Source: an uncultured Bacteroidales bacterium (GTDB taxonomy: Bacteria > Bacteroidota > Bacteroidia > Bacteroidales > F082). Taken from it: DNA of 64,000 bases. Numbering within the stretch: position 1 is the first letter of the stretch; each line of letters opens with the position of its first letter. The notes below the pieces were generated by a model. The model was not told where the DNA came from. It worked only from the letters and a program-made list of their open reading frames with translations, and made no database searches. The stretch covers positions 62,001 to 126,000 of the forward strand of contig CAJOEZ010000001.1 of NCBI GenBank assembly GCA_905233685.1. Reading direction: 5' to 3'. Of the stretch, positions 42,432 to 51,503 are shown one piece after another. A program made the translations under genes and the position numbers.

Positions 42432-42996
42432 GGCTGGTGCACATCACCTTGTAGAATTCGAGGTGACGGTCGCCTTCGCTGCGGCCATTGGTCAGTTCGA
42501 TGTCGTCGACATCCAGATAGAACATGTCGCTGCAGTTGAAGTGACGGATAGCGATGTAGCGGCCTTCGCCAGCGTATTCGCCAAGATCAACGACCTTCTG
42601 ATACCAGGTGCCTTGTGCACGGTCGCCGCGAGGACCATTGTAGCGGTCGCCCTTGGCGGTCAGCGTCCACTCGCCAACCATCGTGAAGTCGCTCGGGTTG
42701 GTGCCGGTGGTCGACACAAACACGCCGAAGTGCTCAGCAGCGTAGCTGGCATCCTGAGGGCGAGATGAGCCAGTTGTCGGGATACACGACACCGTAGTTG
42801 TTGTCGTAGCTCTGGCTGAGAACAAGGTCAGCAGAACCGTTGTGGCCGTTACCGGTGCTTCCAAGCTTGGTGCTACCGATTTGCCAGCCGTAGCCAGACG
42901 GAGTGCCACCGTCGATGGTGGTCCAACCAGCAGGAATCTGGCTGTCGTCGAAGTTAACACTGAACTCGTCGCCAGTCGCGGTGCCGCCGCCACCAC
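41932..42996 (-). CDS. Middle fragment of the giant adhesin (second frame)
   Basis: The true frame runs from about 42750 to 41950, encoding RPQDASYAAEHFGVFVST, a cleaved-adhesin module with HFNCSDMFYLDVDDIEL, a fibronectin-like domain (FCQLATDALVPGEHYICQVACV), a GGEPGPTPPGQG linker, and the next adhesin module up to GVVYPDNWLIS. The first 80 codons are out of frame. It shares the 460-bp repeat with both flanking fragments. Confidence 0.6.
   Translation of the reverse strand: MVAAAPRLATSSVLTSTTARFLLVGPPSTVALRLATAGKSVAPSLEAPVTATTVLLTLFSARATTTTTVSCIPTTGSSRPQDASYAAEHFGVFVSTTGTNPSDFTMVGEWTLTAKGDRYNGPRGDRAQGTWYQKVVDLGEYAGEGRYIAIRHFNCSDMFYLDVDDIELTNGRSEGDRHLEFYKVMCTSLDGEPIFNANTPVEQPFCQLATDALVPGEHYICQVACVYSTGTSAWTACEWQYIPCENYAPSVNGIEINGNTLSWEYPGGEPGPTPPGQGDTFTVNFDDSQIPAGWTLIDGGTPSGYGWQIGSTKLGSTGNGHNGSADLILSQSYDNNYGVVYPDNWLISGCQLRC
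42500..42970 (-). repeat. Direct repeat, copy 2, within the giant adhesin gene
   Basis: See copy 1 at 41701-42170; at the gap this copy retains 6 additional bases between two CTC triplets. Confidence 0.85.
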
Positions 42997-45900
42997 CAGT
43001 CATCGGACCCCACATGGCCCAACCAGTGGAAGAAACATAGAGTTGGTCAACCGGGAAGAGGATTTCTTCCATGACATAGCGGAGGTCGGTGGGATTCCAC
43101 ACGCTCACGCTGTCGTAGATGGTGTAGTAACCATCGTTCTCAACGGTCACTTCGTATTCGCCCTTACGGAACATGTCGAAGACATAGAAACCGGTGGAGT
43201 CGAGTTCGATGCTGCCCATCGGGTATTCGTCTTCTTCGATTTCGCTGTAGTTGCGGAAGCTGACCGTGGTACCGGCCGGGTTGTCAGCGCTGTTGAGCAG
43301 CACCGTCACGCTGAGGCCGCCGGTTTCGCCATAGAGCCACATGTCCTTCTCGAGGCAGTTCGACCAGATGGTCTCGCTCTCACGAGGCAGGGCAAGCTGG
43401 TTGAGGTTGTTGGTTTGGGCATTGCCGCCACCGTCTTGGACGTAGGTACGAACCATCCAAGTGCGATAGATGCCGTAGCCGGTAACATCCAACCACGTTT
43501 CACCATCGAGGCTGACCCAACGGCCATTGGCATCGCCAGTGTCGTAGCAACCTTGGGCAGGATAAGTGTCACCAACTTGGTAGAAGGTCACCCACATGTT
43601 TTGCGAAGCATCAAGTGCGAAGGGTGCAGTGAGGTTGACTTCATGCCATCCTTCAGTGCCAGTAGGAGTAATGTCCTGAGTACAGACGAGAGTTGCAGGA
43701 GCATCCGAACCACCAGCATAGATGTTCAGCGTCATAACACCGTTGTTGTAGCCTTCTCTTTCATAGACTGAAATCTTCGACACATTGGTACCAGCATAAG
43801 GAGCCAGTTGTGCAGCGGGATACATCACACCCCAATACACTTCACCACCAGCGCCCACGCTGCCCATCCAAGTGTCGTCATCGTAGAACATCCAACCATT
43901 GTCATAATTGAAGTTACGATTGCTGCCACCGTTCACTGCGTTGTAGTTGGCAGGATCGATAGTAGCTTCCGTTTCACCAGAACGCTTAGTATTGTTGACA
44001 GCCTGAGGAGCAGTCCAAGTGATAGGACCAGCGATTTCTTCGCCGCGGTTGCCGCTATACACGGTACCGACGCCCCACTTGTAGACGCCAGCCGGGAGGT
44101 CAGACCATTCAACGTCGATGTAGATGGTGTCGGGCACCCAAACGGTGGCCAACAGAACGGTGTTCTCTTCAGTGTAAGGACCATCGTTGTAGCAATTGGT
44201 ACGATACACTCTGTAGTGCGACAAAGCGCGGGTGTTGCCTTCGCGAGTGATGGCAGCACCAGGTTGAGCGTTAGGATTGGCGCACACAGTGTTGACAGTG
44301 TTGTCACCCTTCACATAGGTGCGGAGCTTGCTGTTAATCGGGTTGGCGTCAACGATGGCTGTAGGAGCTATATCGGCGACATCGACAGCAATGCTACGAC
44401 CGCTTCTGTTGGTGAAGTAGTGTCTCATTGTCCATGTGCCATAGGTCTGGTGCTCCCAACCGTTGCCACCGTCCCACCAGTTACCGTAGTCGTTCTGGCC
44501 GTCGCAGAGACCTGCAGGCCAGTTGCTCACGGTGCTGTTGGCCGTCCAAACCACCCAAATAGCGTCGTTACCAGTGACGTTGACAGGAGTCGTCAGATCC
44601 CAGTCAACCCAAGCGTTCTGGTTGCTCGGAACATCAACGGTGAGGGTGCTCACCATCGTACCAGCGGCGGGCTCATTACCACCGACATAGATACGGCAGG
44701 TGTAGTTGCCACCGACAGCGCTGTACATGTTGTCTGAGAACAGGGAGACCTTGGTCATGTTCCAGCCAGCATAGTTGTTATGCAGGAAGGCGGCAGGATA
44801 CTCGTAAGCCCAACTCGGGGTGGTGGTCAAGTTGCTACCAAGAGCGTTGTTGAATTCGCTCTCGCAGTAGGTGTGCCAACCTGGGGCAGGCGGTGCGGGC
44901 TGACGATAGAAGGTGATGTAGTCGACATAGAAGCAGTCGTCACCAGAAGCGCAGCAGATAGCATCCTTATAGTAGCTCCAGGTAAAGGTGTGCGTACCAG
45001 CGGTGATGGGGAACGTGCGTTCGCCCCACGAGCCAACGCCAGAGTATTGACCCATTTGCTGGCCGTCGATGTAGAAGTAACCGTAGTCCCAGCCTTGTTC
45101 GGAGGAAATCTTGCTGAAGAAGCTCATTTCGCCGTCTCTCGGGATTTCAACCGACACTTCCATGGTGGAGGTGGAGCCATCAGCGCCTTCGTTACCGCTC
45201 TTCATGCAGTAGAGGCCTTCATAAGGCTGGTAAGTGGTGATTTGCCACGGATAGGTGGAGGCCACCTGCCAATCGAACATGCTGAAGTCGCCGGTCTCGA
45301 AGTCTTCGATGATATCGCTGCCGGGCAGGCCGCAGCCCCAGTAAACCTTCACATACGGGCTGGTCGGGTCAAGGCTGTCGGGATAGTACTCGGCAATGAC
45401 ACCGCAAACCGGGTCGAAGTTTTCGTCAAGGATGTAATTGACGGGCTCGGTTTCGAAGTCGTAGTACACGCTGACGGGGTTCATAAACGGATAAACCGGT
45501 TCGTAAGCCGTCTGATAGCCTTCCTTGCTGGCTTGACCGCTGTAGTCACCAGCGTAGATGGTACCCGTGTAGTAACCGTAGTTGTTCGTGGTGAAGTTGT
45601 AGGTGTGGGCATCGCCAAACTCGTCGAGGCCGTTGTAGGTCACAGTGGCACCGGGGACGGGTTGGTCGTAGTCTTGTTCATAGACATAGCCGCTGATTTG
45701 GCCATAGCCGCTCACCTTGACGTTGATAGGATCGGACAGGGCCGATTCGCCTTCGTCGTACACAGCGCTCACTTGGAACATATAGCCGTTCATGTTGTAG
45801 GCCAGACCGCTCACTTGGTAAGAGAGGTAGGTGTTCGGGTTAGGAGTGATGGTGGTGTTACCAATCAACTGACCATCCTGATAAATACGATAGGTACGGA

Positions 45901-48900
45901 AGGTACGGTCAACGATGGAGTTCCAACGCAGCACGAGGGTCTCATCTTCGAAGATGGTCTCGTCGTCGGCGCGGAGGTTGGTGGGCACGTTGAGGTGCGT
46001 GGTGAATCCCCAGGTTTCGCCGGTGGTGATGCCCTCGGGGCAGCCAGCGCCGCTGTTTTGCTCATCCACTCTCCAGAAGTATTGCGTGTTGTTCCACAGG
46101 TTGCGGACAATGAAGCTCTGGGCGAGTTCGGTGGTGAAGCTACCATCTTCAGGATACATAATGGTCTGCGGGTGGGCAGGATCCGGGAAGTAGGTAGTAC
46201 CGATGATGATACGCCAACCAGTGGTGTATTCACCAAGGTGCCACTTCAGTTCCACAGTGCCGGGTTCCACTCCAGTCTCACCGTCAAACGGGACGGGGTT
46301 GAAGGCCAGCTCGGGGCAAGGCATGTCGGTGGCGTTGATCGTCACTTCGAAGTCCATGTCGGTGGAAGAGGCCACGAGGTAGTAGCGACCAGCTTGGACG
46401 GGCATGTCGACGATTTCAGGAGCCGGGATATAACCAGGATCGGGTTCGTCGCCAGCAACACCAGTGATGGTGATGTTGTCCACATAGAAGCAGTCATCGC
46501 CGCCAGCAGAAGAAGAATCCTTGTGGAATCTCCAAGTAAGGGTGTGCGTACCAGCGGTGAGAGGGAAGTTAGCATTCGACCATGTTGCAGCATCAAGATA
46601 TCTCTCCATGCTGGTGCCGTCCACGAAGAATTGGCCATAGTCCCAATAATATGTAGCACTTTCGCAAGAAGCTCTATAATCGAAGCTGACGCTACCGTCT
46701 TCAACCAATTCGATATCGAAGGTGAGGTCGGAATCGCTGCTGTTGACACCGGCGTTGCCGCTCTTGAGGCAATTACCGTCATGTCCGGCAACCGTGGTCA
46801 CAACCCAAGGATAGTTGGCATCGTTGGTCCACTCAGCAGGGATAGTGCCGTCTTCAAAGTCGAAGGAAATCGTAGCAGCAGTGCCACCGCCGCCACCGCC
46901 GCCATTAACAGTGATGGTGACATCGTCGATCCAAACTTCATATTCATCATAATTGACATCGTGGAAAGCAATCCAAATGTCTTGACCTGCATAAGCATTC
47001 AGGTTAACGTTGTGCAAACGCCAGTTCTCATAACGGTTTTCGTCGCGACGGACAGAAGACTTTTCGCCATTGGCACCCTTAGCAGCACCACTCCAAACAG
47101 TCGTGAAGTCTGCAGCAGTCGGGTTGGCGGCAGTAGAAACGCAAACCGAGAAGCTCTCAGGATAGCTGTCGTTGGCATTGTCGGCCCAGAAGCTCAAGGT
47201 AGCACCGTTGCTGCCAATGCTATACTTCTGAGGTGAAACGAGGTAGCTGTCGGTGTTGAAAGAACCCACATAGTCCACGTAGGAGTAGCACATGGCAAAG
47301 CCGGTACCCGTGTGAGCCAATGAGGTGTAGTCGTAACCGCTAGGATTCTGACTGCTGTGCAGCCAAGTACCTCCGGCAGCGTTGACATCGATAACAGTCC
47401 AGCCTTCGAGACCGCTTTCGAAACCATAGGTGATTTCATCGCGGTTGCCGCGACCGACGCTCTTCATGATGATGTTCGGGCGGGTGGTACTGGTGTACAT
47501 GGGGTTAGCCACGGTCACATCGTAAGCACCACTGTCTTGGTAACGATACGAAGAGGCATTGAAGCCGGCGTTGCCAGCTTGCCAACTCACGGTGCTGTTC
47601 CATTCGCCGTTGTTGCGTTGGCAGAAGATCAAAATGTTGCTGTGGCCGTCCCAAGCAAAGTTGCCTTCATTGAAGGTGAACTGGTTCCAGCCCACTTCAG
47701 GAGTCATGGCACCCGTGTAGACGAGGGTCATGCCGTCAACAGTGTGAGAGGTGGTGGTCAGTTCGGTGTCATCCACGTTGGCCATCCAGATGCTGATGCC
47801 TTGTTGGGCATAGCCAGGGGCGTTGGTGGCATACCAGCTCAAGCTACCCATAGGAGCGCTGGTCACACCGGCCTCTTGAAGCTCGCTGGCGAGGAACAGG
47901 TTCTCAGCAATAGTGTAGTTGTAAAGCGTGTAGAAGGGGAAGTAACCAAACGTGTTGGTGCCTTCACCGATTTGAGCCACATAAGGCATGGTGCCAGCGC
48001 CGCCGCCACCACCAGCGCCATTGGACATAGGTCCATTGTAAGCGTTGGTAGCCATGGGGCCGCCTTCACCGTTGAAGTCCTCGCGATAGAGAGCCACCTT
48101 ACCGTCTTCACCAGCAGTGACAGCAGCGCTCAGCAGGACATCGTTTTCAAACTCGAGCTTGTAAACGGCATCGTAGCCTTCCGGGATCTCGGGGAAGGGC
48201 AGCGTGTAGTCGTTGTGAAGCTCCGCCGTGGCGTCCGATTCATGGAGCGTCTGCAAGGGGACGTTCACGAAGGGCCAGCCCGTGGTCTGTGTGGGATCCA
48301 CGTTCAAAGCAAGCTCATAAATGTCGGGGCAGTAGGGTGAGTAAACGTCAGCCGAGATGGGCCAAACCATGGCCGTGCGGGTGCCGTTGTAGATGGCCAC
48401 GAACTGACGCTCAAGAAGCGTACCCGTCACTTCGGGAGTGGCATACAACTTGATGCCCAATGCCACGGAGTCGTGGGCGGCAATCGTGAAGGGCTCGCCG
48501 TCCCAGGTTTCCACTACGAACAGACCATCGCTCGGGGTGAAGTCGAGCACGCTGATTTCATAATCAGTGTCGTTGTCGTTCACCAGGTAAACGGTCTTAG
48601 GCTCCATCCAAGCCGGACCTTGCCAGTTGGGGGAGACGTTGGCACCAACATAGCCCGGAAGTGCGCCAAGGTGGAGGTTGTCAACCTCGTCACCATTGTA
48701 CGACAGCGTCAGGACGTCAGAAGTGCCGCCGCCACCGCCACCGCCGGCATAGGCGAAGGTGGTCTTGGGCAGGAAGTTGCGCTGCGTCGGGCTGACGGAG
48801 GCAAGGTCGGAATAGCTGTAGCCTTGCACCGAAGCGCCCGGGGCGCTCACACCGTACCAAGAGCTGGTGACATAGTCGCCAGTAACGGTGTTGTAGAAAC

Positions 48901-49312
48901 CGACTAGCAGGTTGCCGCCATTGTACTGGTAGGGCGTGGTGAAATTGACAACCATCTGGCCGTCAACGATGCTCAAGGCACCTTCGTAAACGACAGTGCC
49001 AGGGCCATTGAAGGCGCTGATGGTGGTGCTGCCGACTTCGGTCAGGAAGACCTGGAAGCTGGCGGCGCCCCAGCTCACGCTGGTTTGCGAGGCGTAGAAG
49101 GTCATACCATTGATGGCCGCGCCGTTCATTTCGGCGAGATCGGCAGCGGGCATGACAAACTCCGCTTTCAGATAGGCGTCGGCATAGTAGCCGTACACCG
49201 GAACGTAACCGTTGGTGGTCGTGCCATCATTGACGGTCAGTTCGCTCGCGTGTGCTAAACCAACAAAGGCCAGCACAAGCGTCATCATCAAAGAAAATAC
49301 TTTCTTTTTCAT
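42734..49312 (-). CDS. 5' part of the giant cell-surface adhesin (2192 codons)
   Basis: Signal peptide MKKKVFSLMMTLVLAFVGLAHA, then a tandem of beta-sandwich modules separated by Gly-rich linkers (GGGGGG near 195, 445 and 800). Recognised by eye: two related modules with YGYYADAYLKAEFVMPA and FGYFPFYTLYNYTIAENLFLASELQ; a cleaved-adhesin module (ITYGFESGLEGWTVIDVN, ending EVWIDDVTITV); two MAM-like modules ending GDDCFYVDNITI and GDDCFYVDYITF; a fibronectin-like module (LRADDETIFEDETLVLRWNS); a carboxypeptidase-regulatory-like module (SGYVYEQDYDQPVPGATVTYNG) and a second near the end (GEYEVTVENDGYYTIYDSVSV). Resembles Porphyromonas HagA organisation. The frame ends prematurely after DNWLISP, so without correction the protein would lack its export signal. 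Confidence 0.8.
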   Translation of the reverse strand: MKKKVFSLMMTLVLAFVGLAHASELTVNDGTTTNGYVPVYGYYADAYLKAEFVMPAADLAEMNGAAINGMTFYASQTSVSWGAASFQVFLTEVGSTTISAFNGPGTVVYEGALSIVDGQMVVNFTTPYQYNGGNLLVGFYNTVTGDYVTSSWYGVSAPGASVQGYSYSDLASVSPTQRNFLPKTTFAYAGGGGGGGTSDVLTLSYNGDEVDNLHLGALPGYVGANVSPNWQGPAWMEPKTVYLVNDNDTDYEISVLDFTPSDGLFVVETWDGEPFTIAAHDSVALGIKLYATPEVTGTLLERQFVAIYNGTRTAMVWPISADVYSPYCPDIYELALNVDPTQTTGWPFVNVPLQTLHESDATAELHNDYTLPFPEIPEGYDAVYKLEFENDVLLSAAVTAGEDGKVALYREDFNGEGGPMATNAYNGPMSNGAGGGGGAGTMPYVAQIGEGTNTFGYFPFYTLYNYTIAENLFLASELQEAGVTSAPMGSLSWYATNAPGYAQQGISIWMANVDDTELTTTSHTVDGMTLVYTGAMTPEVGWNQFTFNEGNFAWDGHSNILIFCQRNNGEWNSTVSWQAGNAGFNASSYRYQDSGAYDVTVANPMYTSTTRPNIIMKSVGRGNRDEITYGFESGLEGWTVIDVNAAGGTWLHSSQNPSGYDYTSLAHTGTGFAMCYSYVDYVGSFNTDSYLVSPQKYSIGSNGATLSFWADNANDSYPESFSVCVSTAANPTAADFTTVWSGAAKGANGEKSSVRRDENRYENWRLHNVNLNAYAGQDIWIAFHDVNYDEYEVWIDDVTITVNGGGGGGGTAATISFDFEDGTIPAEWTNDANYPWVVTTVAGHDGNCLKSGNAGVNSSDSDLTFDIELVEDGSVSFDYRASCESATYYWDYGQFFVDGTSMERYLDAATWSNANFPLTAGTHTLTWRFHKDSSSAGGDDCFYVDNITITGVAGDEPDPGYIPAPEIVDMPVQAGRYYLVASSTDMDFEVTINATDMPCPELAFNPVPFDGETGVEPGTVELKWHLGEYTTGWRIIIGTTYFPDPAHPQTIMYPEDGSFTTELAQSFIVRNLWNNTQYFWRVDEQNSGAGCPEGITTGETWGFTTHLNVPTNLRADDETIFEDETLVLRWNSIVDRTFRTYRIYQDGQLIGNTTITPNPNTYLSYQVSGLAYNMNGYMFQVSAVYDEGESALSDPINVKVSGYGQISGYVYEQDYDQPVPGATVTYNGLDEFGDAHTYNFTTNNYGYYTGTIYAGDYSGQASKEGYQTAYEPVYPFMNPVSVYYDFETEPVNYILDENFDPVCGVIAEYYPDSLDPTSPYVKVYWGCGLPGSDIIEDFETGDFSMFDWQVASTYPWQITTYQPYEGLYCMKSGNEGADGSTSTMEVSVEIPRDGEMSFFSKISSEQGWDYGYFYIDGQQMGQYSGVGSWGERTFPITAGTHTFTWSYYKDAICCASGDDCFYVDYITFYRQPAPPAPGWHTYCESEFNNALGSNLTTTPSWAYEYPAAFLHNNYAGWNMTKVSLFSDNMYSAVGGNYTCRIYVGGNEPAAGTMVSTLTVDVPSNQNAWVDWDLTTPVNVTGNDAIWVVWTANSTVSNWPAGLCDGQNDYGNWWDGGNGWEHQTYGTWTMRHYFTNRSGRSIAVDVADIAPTAIVDANPINSKLRTYVKGDNTVNTVCANPNAQPGAAITREGNTRALSHYRVYRTNCYNDGPYTEENTVLLATVWVPDTIYIDVEWSDLPAGVYKWGVGTVYSGNRGEEIAGPITWTAPQAVNNTKRSGETEATIDPANYNAVNGGSNRNFNYDNGWMFYDDDTWMGSVGAGGEVYWGVMYPAAQLAPYAGTNVSKISVYEREGYNNGVMTLNIYAGGSDAPATLVCTQDITPTGTEGWHEVNLTAPFALDASQNMWVTFYQVGDTYPAQGCYDTGDANGRWVSLDGETWLDVTGYGIYRTWMVRTYVQDGGGNAQTNNLNQLALPRESETIWSNCLEKDMWLYGETGGLSVTVLLNSADNPAGTTVSFRNYSEIEEDEYPMGSIELDSTGFYVFDMFRKGEYEVTVENDGYYTIYDSVSVWNPTDLRYVMEEILFPVDQLYVSSTGWAMWGPMTGGGGGTATGDEFSVNFDDSQIPAGWTTIDGGTPSGYGWQIGSTKLGSTGNGHNGSADLVLSQSYDNNYGVVYPDNWLISPSGCQLRC

Positions 49313-49565
49313 AATGAATAAATTAGGTTAATAAATGAGTGAATTGAATTGTTTGTGTTCGAATAAAATGGAAACGCCCCGTGGCCAAAAGGCACGGTGG
49401 CAACTGATGTTTCAAACATGAATCGCACATTCGAATGCATAGTGAACGCGTTGTTTTTTTGTCTAGACATCTTCAAGACGCACAACTTCGGTTTTACCCT
49501 TAGTCGGAACGAATATTTTTTTCCACGGCTTCGTTTCTGCCTTGGCTTTGCTTGATTTCAGGCGG

Positions 49566-49573
49566 CAAAAATA
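49566..49573 (-). promoter_or_regulatory. -7 box TATTTTTG, probably for the giant adhesin
   Basis: Minus-strand TATTTTTG followed by CCGCC. About 254 bp upstream of the adhesin ATG, implying a long leader. Confidence 0.45.
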
Positions 49574-49607
49574 CAAAAAAATGAAAGACGGTCGACAAAA
49601 AAATCCC

Positions 49608-49615
49608 TATTTTTG
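49608..49615 (+). promoter_or_regulatory. -7 box TATTTTTG for the oligopeptide ABC gene
   Basis: TATTTTTG followed by C, 16 bp before ATG 49632. Confidence 0.6.
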
Positions 49616-49631
49616 CACCAAAATCAACACG

Positions 49632-51368
49632 ATGTCTACACCTTTATTAATAATACGCGACCTCCACGTTTCTTTCGCCCGCGACGGGCAATGGAGCGAA
49701 GCTGTACACGGCATTGATTATGAGGTGTTTGTAGGCCGCACCTTGGGCATCGTGGGCGAGTCGGGTTCAGGCAAGTCGGTCAGCTCGCTCGCTATCATGC
49801 GCCTGCTCAACGAGAAACAAAGCCGCATCAAGGCCGGAAGCATCCTCCTCGAAGGCGAGGAAATCAAAGATTTTGACGAAAAACAAATGGCCGGCGTGCG
49901 CGGAAAACGCATCGCCATGATTTTCCAGGAGCCCATGACCTCGCTCAACCCTGTCTACAAATGCGGTTTTCAGGTGTCGGAGATGATTTTGCAACACGAA
50001 AGCAGGTCGGCCCTTCGACAGGCTCAGGGACCTCCCGTAAGCAAAACCGAGGCCAAACGGCGCGTCATCGAGCTGTTCAAGCAGGTGATGCTGCCGCGAC
50101 CCGAGGCCATCTACAACAGCTATCCGCATGAGCTTTCGGGCGGGCAAAAACAACGCGTGATGATTGCCATGGCCATCGCCTGCAAGCCAAAAGTGCTCAT
50201 TGCCGACGAGCCGACGACCGCTTTAGACGTCACCGTGCAGTTGGAAATCCTGAAGCTTTTGCGCCAATTGCAGGCCGAAACGGGCATGGGCATGATTTTC
50301 ATCACCCACGACCTTGGCGTGGTGGCCGAAATCGCCGACGACGTCGCCGTGATGCACAACGGTGAAATCCTCGAACGCGGCGCCGTGGCCGACATCTTGA
50401 ACCACCCAAAGCACCCTTACACCCAAGGATTGCTGGCCTGCCGTCCGCCCATGGGCGTGCGACTCAAGCGGCTGCCCATCGTCAAGGAGTTTTTGGATGG
50501 CCAATGGCAAGGCGGCAAGGAACAGATTCTTAACGACTTGCAAATCCTCCCCAAAGAAAGGAAACAGCATTTGGAAACACTCTACAGCCGCGAGCCGCTC
50601 TTAAAGGTGGAGCATCTGAAGACCTGGTATCCGCTGCGCAAGGGTATATTAAATAAGGTGTATGGCCACGTGAAGGCCGTCGACGACGTGAGTTTGGAGG
50701 TTTTCGAAGGCGAAACCCTCGGCTTGGTGGGCGAATCGGGCTGCGGCAAGACTACCCTTGGACGCAGCATTTTGCGCTTGGCCGAACCTACCGGTGGTAA
50801 GGTTTGGTTCGATGGCATCGATGTTACAGCCTTGAAAGGCAGCGACTTGCGCAATTTCCGCAAGCAGGCGCAAATCGTGTTCCAAGACCCCTACTCTTCC
50901 CTCAACCCGCGCATGACCATTGGGGAGGCTATTGCGGAACCTATGAAGGTGCATGGCGTTTTTCACAGGGACGCCGTTTGCGACCTGTTGGAACAAGTCG
51001 GGCTGCAAGCGGCTCATTACGACCGCTATCCCCACGAGCTTTCGGGCGGACAGCGGCAAAGGGTTTGCATCGCCCGCGCCTTGGCCGTCAACCCGCGATT
51101 AATCATCTGCGATGAGTCGGTGTCGGCCTTGGATGTCAGCGTGCAGGCGCAGGTGCTCAACCTGCTCAACCGCTTGAAACAGGAGCGCAACCTCACCTAC
51201 ATCTTCATTTCGCACGACCTCGGCGTGGTGCGCTTCATGAGCGACCGCGTTGTGGTAATGTTCAACGGAAAACCCGTGGAGATGAACGACGCCGACGCCT
51301 TGTTTGAGCATCCACAAAATGCCTACACGCAGAAATTAATTGATGCTTTACCAGGGAAGAGTTTGTAG
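49632..51368 (+). CDS. Oligopeptide/dipeptide ABC transporter, two fused ATPase domains (DppD-DppF-like)
   Basis: 578 residues with two nucleotide-binding domains. NBD1: Walker [10 protein letters not shown], signature LSGGQKQR, Walker [14 protein letters not shown], then the oligopeptide_HPY-type tail ([13 protein letters not shown]). NBD2: Walker [10 protein letters not shown], signature LSGGQRQR, Walker [14 protein letters not shown]. Start at 49632 ([11 protein letters not shown]); the frame upstream contains no plausible start past the promoter. Between the NBD1 Walker A and signature the loop [16 protein letters not shown] (about 123-138) is a repeat-derived insertion. The matching permeases and binding protein are not in the window. 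Confidence 0.92.
   Translation: MSTPLLIIRDLHVSFARDGQWSEAVHGIDYEVFVGRTLGIVGESGSGKSVSSLAIMRLLNEKQSRIKAGSILLEGEEIKDFDEKQMAGVRGKRIAMIFQEPMTSLNPVYKCGFQVSEMILQHESRSALRQAQGPPVSKTEAKRRVIELFKQVMLPRPEAIYNSYPHELSGGQKQRVMIAMAIACKPKVLIADEPTTALDVTVQLEILKLLRQLQAETGMGMIFITHDLGVVAEIADDVAVMHNGEILERGAVADILNHPKHPYTQGLLACRPPMGVRLKRLPIVKEFLDGQWQGGKEQILNDLQILPKERKQHLETLYSREPLLKVEHLKTWYPLRKGILNKVYGHVKAVDDVSLEVFEGETLGLVGESGCGKTTLGRSILRLAEPTGGKVWFDGIDVTALKGSDLRNFRKQAQIVFQDPYSSLNPRMTIGEAIAEPMKVHGVFHRDAVCDLLEQVGLQAAHYDRYPHELSGGQRQRVCIARALAVNPRLIICDESVSALDVSVQAQVLNLLNRLKQERNLTYIFISHDLGVVRFMSDRVVVMFNGKPVEMNDADALFEHPQNAYTQKLIDALPGKSL
50004..50033 (+). repeat. [10 protein letters not shown] element, copy in the ABC transporter gene
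   Basis: 30 bp starting AGGTCGGCCCTTCGAC and ending CTCAGGGACCT. The end arms AGGTC/GACCT and CCCT/AGGG are complementary. Differs from the other copies by one base (CAG for CAA). Confidence 0.9.
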
Positions 51369-51460
51369 TTGGCAGTTAGCAGTTTGCAGTTGTTTAGTTG
51401 AGATTAACTGAAAACTGATAACTGAAAACTGAAAATTGATAACTGGTAACTGAAAAATTT
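51366..51460 (+). repeat. Composite AGTT/AACT palindromic array (A7)
   Basis: Starts at the ABC-gene stop codon with AGTTGGCAGTTAGCAGTTTG units, then AGTTGAGATTAACT as centre, and continues with AACTGAAAACTGATAACTG units to 2 bp before the RluB promoter box. The two halves can form a long imperfect hairpin. Confidence 0.75.
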
Positions 51461-51461
51461 G

Positions 51462-51469
51462 TATTTTTG
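51462..51469 (+). promoter_or_regulatory. -7 box TATTTTTG for the RluB-like gene
   Basis: TATTTTTG followed by CCGCC, 34 bp before ATG 51504. Confidence 0.55.
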
Positions 51470-51503
51470 CCGCCCTTTTTACACACATTAATACCTAAAT
51501 TCA

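Larger units (their letters stand above)
39682..49312 (-). pseudogene. Giant HagA/gingipain-adhesin-like T9SS surface protein gene, broken by three frameshifts
   Basis: Read through three frame changes this locus encodes one protein of about 3,200 residues: signal peptide, many cleaved-adhesin, MAM-like and fibronectin-like modules, two carboxypeptidase-regulatory-like domains, and a C-terminal T9SS domain ending ...QRVTVVR at 39682. The frame changes near 42750, 41950 and 39815 each fall where conserved peptide sequence is missing (about 15 residues after DNWLIS in the two adhesin copies; the central strand of the sorting domain in the third). Whether the locus is a real pseudogene, a phase-variable locus or an assembly collapse of repeats cannot be decided here. 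The codons around it are normal and the T9SS is otherwise represented in the window. Confidence 0.75.
49313..49631. other. Divergent 319-bp intergenic region with long adhesin leader
   Basis: No gene is evident. It holds the adhesin -7 box (minus, 49566-49573) and the ABC gene -7 box (plus, 49608-49615). The adhesin leader is therefore about 250 nt, long for this genome. A bulged hairpin CCGTGGCC-AAAA-GGCACGG lies at about 49379-49397. An AT-rich tract follows the start region. No SD-like sequence was seen. Confidence 0.5.

Noticed and set aside
42740-42790. Programmed ribosomal frameshift in the adhesin
   Set aside because: No slippery heptamer or downstream pseudoknot was seen, and coding sequence is missing rather than only shifted.
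41701-42970. Tandem repeats considered as CRISPR or integron-like array
   Set aside because: Only two copies, 460 bp long and coding; no short regular repeat-spacer pattern.
44780-47236. 818-codon open frame on the plus strand opposite the adhesin
   Set aside because: It lies antisense to well-supported adhesin modules. Its Val/Gly/His/Asp-rich composition is what the complementary reading of such codons gives, and it has no promoter, signal or motif.
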